From Ruminococcus flavefaciens (lineage in GTDB: Bacteria > Bacillota > Clostridia > Oscillospirales > Ruminococcaceae), in the NCBI GenBank assembly GCA_004554385.1, contig SFMO01000118.1, positions 1-7,804 of the forward strand: a stretch of 7,804 nucleotides of DNA, given 5' to 3'. A model generated the notes under the pieces. It saw only the letters and a list, made by a program, of their open reading frames with translations, was not told the DNA's origin and did not search any database. A program made the translations under genes and the position numbers. Below are positions 4,816-7,804 of this stretch, in pieces (the stretch's first letter is position 1; every line of letters begins with the position of its first letter).

Positions 4816-7278
4816 TTATTTTCTGACCGTAACGGTGTAAGCGCCATTCGCTGACTCGCCTATCTCAATGGAGAATCCGGTGTCTACGGTCTGACCACCG
4901 TTTGCATCATACCAATGGAAGCCGGAAATGCTGCCCGTCACTGTATCGCCTGTATGGTAGAAATTATCCGTGTCGGTATCATCAATTATGCGAATAAGCC
5001 GTCTGCCCTGATCCTGATTGGTGAACTCGCTGCCGCTTGCATAGCGGAAATAGGTGTTCCAGCCGTACTCGGTCGTTGCATCGATGTGATAGATGCGAAC
5101 GCCCTCGCCTGCGGTCTGCCACCACACTGTATTTCTCCCGATACCGCTGTTGTTGCCGTCCTTTGTAGCATACTCCACGATAAAATATTCTGAGAAGTAA
5201 TCATCGGCAAGCTGTCCATTGGGAATGATGAGGCAATTTCCTGCATCCGTCTGCGCATTGCGGAGCGTAAAGGTCTTTGTCCCCTCTTCGGGATACCATA
5301 CCTGTACCTGATCCTGTGTATACCATCCCTCCATCAGCTTGGAAAATGCGCCAAAATCCGAGCCTGCATCCATATCCATCAGCTCGATGCCGGCAGTGCC
5401 GTGCATCCCTTCACCGTCGCTGGGATTTGTGAAGAGGTAATAGTCCGGCAGACCTGTGCAGTGACCGAGCTCATGGCAATAGGAGCTGATATAGTTCACA
5501 TAATTATCAGTACCCTCAATCTGTGCATTGCCGGTGATAATGTGTCCTATGCCAACGCCGTCCACACGGTAATCCGGATCGCCGAATGCGCCCTCACACG
5601 GCCACCAGTTATCATCTCCTGCCTTTGTGGGAGTGGTAAAGAGTGTTGCATCAATTCTGCCGTCACCGTTGCCGTCAAACTGCGAGAAGTCAACCTGATC
5701 TTTGAACGCCTCATAGCACTCCTCAGCGATCTTGACCTTATCGGTATCATAAGCCGACTGATTTTTCTTCGTGGTATAGCGGAACACCTGTCCTGTGAAA
5801 TTCATACTGCCCTTTGAAGCGCGTTCGTAAAATGCCGGAAAGCTTTCAAAGGGATAGCAGTTGCTTGCTTCATTCGCTGCTCCGAAGGATATCTGATTCA
5901 GCTCGTCAAGTGTAGGCTCATAATCATAGCGGCAGTCCGGGAAATCCACATAGAATACAACAAGCTTTGCGTCGCCCTGTGTCGGGAGAGAAGCACCGTG
6001 CTTTGCCATATTTGCGGTGATAAATTCGCCCTGTACCTGCGGTTCATCATTATCACTTACCCATTCCGGCGTCTCACCGGAAACAAGCAGACTTTTCAGC
6101 AAACACAAGTCAAATACATCAAGCCTGTCATCTTTACACAAATCTCCTGCTTTCCAGTTCGGCAAATATGTATCAGGAACTGCCAGCAGCCATTTTTGCA
6201 GAAGTACAGCATCACCAACGTCTATCTGACCGTTGCTATTTATATCTCCCATAAAATAGCCGCTTGCAAGTCCTTCATATGGCTGTGTGGCTGGTTCGGA
6301 AGAGGGCTCGGTAGGCTCAGGCTGTGCATTTGCAAGGTCAAATCTTTCGGCATCGTCCTTGATCTTGCTCCACATATAGCGAAGCATCCAGCCGTCGAAA
6401 TCCGTAATTTTTGCCGCAGAGCCTGCCATCATGATAGAATTTTCTCCGCCCGGAAAACCTCCTGGCGGGAAACCGTCTGATTCGCCTTCACCACCATAGA
6501 AATCCGTCATGCCGAAACCGTGACCGATCTCATGCTCCAGAACATGAAGGCTGCCGTTCTGAATCATACCAAGATAAGCTGTATCTGAAAGACGCTGTCC
6601 CCAGTCACCGCCGCAGCCGCCGATATCCGGAAATCCCTGTGTAGCCCACATATACATATCAAATCTCTTGTCCAGTCCGCCCGGATATTCATATCCGTTT
6701 TCTGCAAAGTGGTCAAAGCGTGACAGCTCCGATGGTGCGTATGGCTCTCTGTCCGGAATAGTATCTCTGCCATTTGAAGTATCGTACTGTGCATCATAAT
6801 ACTTTGTGTTCGTATATACAACTTCGTCATCATGCAGATCAAGGAGACAGCTCTTGTCGATGACCGCCCAACCCACGATCTTTACATCAATATGTTCATA
6901 AGGCCAGTTTTCATAGCCTGCAAGCCAGTCATTCCACGCATTGATACAATTAGAAAGAATTTTCTCAAACTTCTGCCGCTGCTCATAGGTAACGGTCTTA
7001 TAGGACTGCCACTTCACTACATAATTGATCGTACCCTTTCCAGCAACAATCTGGTCAAATAATGTATTGCGGCGGACTGTGGACTGCTCACGCTTGATGC
7101 GGTTCTGCCAGATCCAGTCAGCAGCATACTGATATTCTGCCGGCATATCGCTGATGCTTTCAGCAGAAGCGGTGATGGTGACAGGCAAAGTGAAGAAGTG
7201 TCCACTCTGTGCCGCTATTGGTGTGATGCACATTGCAAATGAAAGCAATACGGCGGTAATCTTATTTCTTGTTTTCAT
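4816..7278 (-). CDS. Secreted dockerin-containing protein with two zinc-metalloprotease domains (second is M6/immune inhibitor A-like)
   Basis: This 820-aa protein is exported: residues 1-39 form a signal region (KTRNK, hydrophobic core, possible cleavage after A23 or A39). Domain 1 (about 40-320) carries H249-E-I-G-H253-G-F-G256-M-T-D259, the HExxHxxGxxD zinc site; I cannot name its family. A P/T/E-rich linker (about 322-338) leads to a type I dockerin at about 343-401. Loop one is D345/N347/N349/D356, and loop two is D379/C381/D383/D390. Domain 2 (about 415-700) resembles M6 peptidases: a calcium-type loop DGNGDGRID (535-543) and H602-E-L-G-H606-C-T-G609-L-P-D612. The rest (about 700-820) is beta-rich. 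AGGAGGG (7284-7290) lies 5 nt before the ATG. The dockerin would dock the enzyme on a cellulosomal scaffoldin outside the cell, where it could degrade protein or process neighbours. Unusual points are the internal dockerin and the paired proteases. Substrate and zymogen activation are unknown. Confidence 0.88.
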   Translation of the reverse strand: MKTRNKITAVLLSFAMCITPIAAQSGHFFTLPVTITASAESISDMPAEYQYAADWIWQNRIKREQSTVRRNTLFDQIVAGKGTINYVVKWQSYKTVTYEQRQKFEKILSNCINAWNDWLAGYENWPYEHIDVKIVGWAVIDKSCLLDLHDDEVVYTNTKYYDAQYDTSNGRDTIPDREPYAPSELSRFDHFAENGYEYPGGLDKRFDMYMWATQGFPDIGGCGGDWGQRLSDTAYLGMIQNGSLHVLEHEIGHGFGMTDFYGGEGESDGFPPGGFPGGENSIMMAGSAAKITDFDGWMLRYMWSKIKDDAERFDLANAQPEPTEPSSEPATQPYEGLASGYFMGDINSNGQIDVGDAVLLQKWLLAVPDTYLPNWKAGDLCKDDRLDVFDLCLLKSLLVSGETPEWVSDNDEPQVQGEFITANMAKHGASLPTQGDAKLVVFYVDFPDCRYDYEPTLDELNQISFGAANEASNCYPFESFPAFYERASKGSMNFTGQVFRYTTKKNQSAYDTDKVKIAEECYEAFKDQVDFSQFDGNGDGRIDATLFTTPTKAGDDNWWPCEGAFGDPDYRVDGVGIGHIITGNAQIEGTDNYVNYISSYCHELGHCTGLPDYYLFTNPSDGEGMHGTAGIELMDMDAGSDFGAFSKLMEGWYTQDQVQVWYPEEGTKTFTLRNAQTDAGNCLIIPNGQLADDYFSEYFIVEYATKDGNNSGIGRNTVWWQTAGEGVRIYHIDATTEYGWNTYFRYASGSEFTNQDQGRRLIRIIDDTDTDNFYHTGDTVTGSISGFHWYDANGGQTVDTGFSIEIGESANGAYTVTVRK

Positions 7279-7337
7279 AAATACCCTCCTGATTATATTT
7301 TTTTGTTTATGCGAATCATGAATAGCTCTATAGTGAA

Positions 7338-7366
7338 ATTATACAGTTTTGAGTATAAATTGTCAA
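7338..7366 (-). promoter_or_regulatory. Consensus sigma-A promoter of the dockerin metalloprotease gene
   Basis: Read on the minus strand, TTGACA (7366-7361) and TATAAT (7343-7338) are both perfect consensus boxes, 17 bp apart. Transcription would start near 7331, leaving a leader of about 52 nt before the ATG at 7278. Such a strong promoter suggests high basal expression or control by a repressor. Confidence 0.8.
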
Positions 7367-7421
7367 TATATTATCGTGCGTATTTGCATACATAAATTTC
7401 AAAAGCAATTGTAATATTGTC

Positions 7422-7450
7422 TTGCAATTTTACGATAAATGTGCTATAAT
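7422..7450 (+). promoter_or_regulatory. Extended -10 sigma-A promoter of the divergent sensor gene
   Basis: TTGCAA (7422-7427) and a perfect TATAAT (7445-7450) are 17 bp apart, and the -10 is preceded by TGC, an extended -10 motif. The predicted start near 7457 gives a leader of roughly 28 nt. The two divergent -35 boxes are 55 bp apart, so a single regulator bound between them could affect both genes. Confidence 0.75.
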
Positions 7451-7484
7451 TTTACCAAGAAATGTTTTATGAGGTGAGAAGATC

Positions 7485-7804
7485 ATGAAAAAGAAACCAT
7501 TGATCGGAATTGTGATATCTATTCTTGCACGGAATCATATCCGAAACATTGTGCGTGGCGCTCTTGCTCAGGTAAATCAGGCAGGCTGTGACTGCATCGT
7601 ACTTGCACCATTGTGCCATTTCACACAGTGTGAACACGAGCACTCCGAAGCGGAACGCAGTATTTACCAAATGATCCTTTCAGATGCTTTTGATGGCTTT
7701 CTGTACATTAAGGATGATGTAACAATGGGCAGTGAGGTCATTCAGGAAGTAGAAGAGCTTTTGCTCAGCTCACAAAAATATGTCATGACTGTGGACGAAC
7801 GGGA
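7485..7804 (+). CDS. Periplasmic-binding/LacI-like sensor domain protein, N-terminal part (3' end outside window)
   Basis: GAGGTGAG (7471-7478) stands 6 nt before ATG 7485, and 106 codons remain open to the window edge. The protein starts MKKKPLIGIVISILARNHIR, with no helix-turn-helix and no signal peptide, going straight into the first beta strand of a type I periplasmic-binding fold: strand, helix (VRGALAQVNQAGCDCIVLAP), then a helix and 'DAFDGFLYIKDDVTMG', as in LacI-family effector domains. Similar domains without an N-terminal DNA-binding part occur in Firmicute cytoplasmic regulators that carry a C-terminal output domain (GGDEF or AraC-type). Which output is present here is beyond the window. 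It contains several Cys/His residues close together (CDC, CHFTQCEHEH), which may simply be chance. It is divergent from the metalloprotease gene. Confidence 0.7.
   Translation, partial: MKKKPLIGIVISILARNHIRNIVRGALAQVNQAGCDCIVLAPLCHFTQCEHEHSEAERSIYQMILSDAFDGFLYIKDDVTMGSEVIQEVEELLLSSQKYVMTVDER

Noticed and set aside
5401..6480. Plus-strand open frames of 138 and 160 codons opposite the metalloprotease gene
   Set aside because: They are antisense to a long gene with clear motifs and follow from its codon use.
7377..7394. Imperfect palindrome GTAT-TTGC-ATAC between the divergent promoters
   Set aside because: Only four base pairs on each side are symmetric, which is expected by chance in an AT-rich spacer; not listed as an operator.
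1..7804. CRISPR array, tRNA or rRNA genes, toxin-antitoxin or defence genes
   Set aside because: I saw no regularly spaced repeats, no cloverleaf-like sequence and no known defence or toxin motifs. The helicase remnant is part of a conjugative-element protein, not a defence system.

Overview
The window looks like chromosomal DNA of an anaerobic gut or rumen Firmicute, probably a cellulosome-forming Ruminococcus or relative. The main reasons are a secreted protein with a type I dockerin, strong GGAGG-type ribosome binding sites, consensus sigma-A promoters, and mobile genes typical of Firmicute integrative conjugative or mobilisable elements. Species cannot be fixed from sequence alone.

Layout, left to right. 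(1) Positions 1-2458 are the right end of a mobilisable or conjugative element, read left to right: the C-terminal tail of a probable relaxase, an unrecognised protein of 112 aa or slightly more with a probable 5' frameshift, a 62-aa protein starting at TTG, and a 517-aa large serine recombinase with its own promoter and a perfect inverted repeat around the -10 box. (2) Positions 2459-~4540 are debris of a second, older conjugative element. It holds a minus-strand chimera (about 34 residues like a toprim/DUF3991 primase-type protein fused to the ATPase half of a large SNF2-type helicase), a headless relaxase tail on the plus strand, an intact small resolvase/invertase, and a strong hairpin terminator. 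The helicase frame breaks immediately after its conserved ATGTP motif, at the point where element 1 ends, so element 1 appears to have integrated inside the helicase gene of element 2. (3) Positions 4536-4815 show no convincing gene but contain two GC-rich palindromes 45 bp apart. (4) Positions 4816-7278 (minus strand) encode an 820-aa secreted protein with two separate HExxHxxGxxD zinc-protease signatures on either side of an internal dockerin. (5) An AT-rich divergent promoter region (7279-7484) drives that gene leftwards and, rightwards, the start of a gene encoding a LacI/periplasmic-binding-like sensor domain that runs off the window.

The recombinase with its relaxase forms the mobility end of element 1. 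The older element is no longer intact here, although its small recombinase could still work. The dockerin protease is probably host accessory function (protein breakdown or processing tethered to a scaffoldin), and the divergent sensor gene is a possible but unproven regulator.
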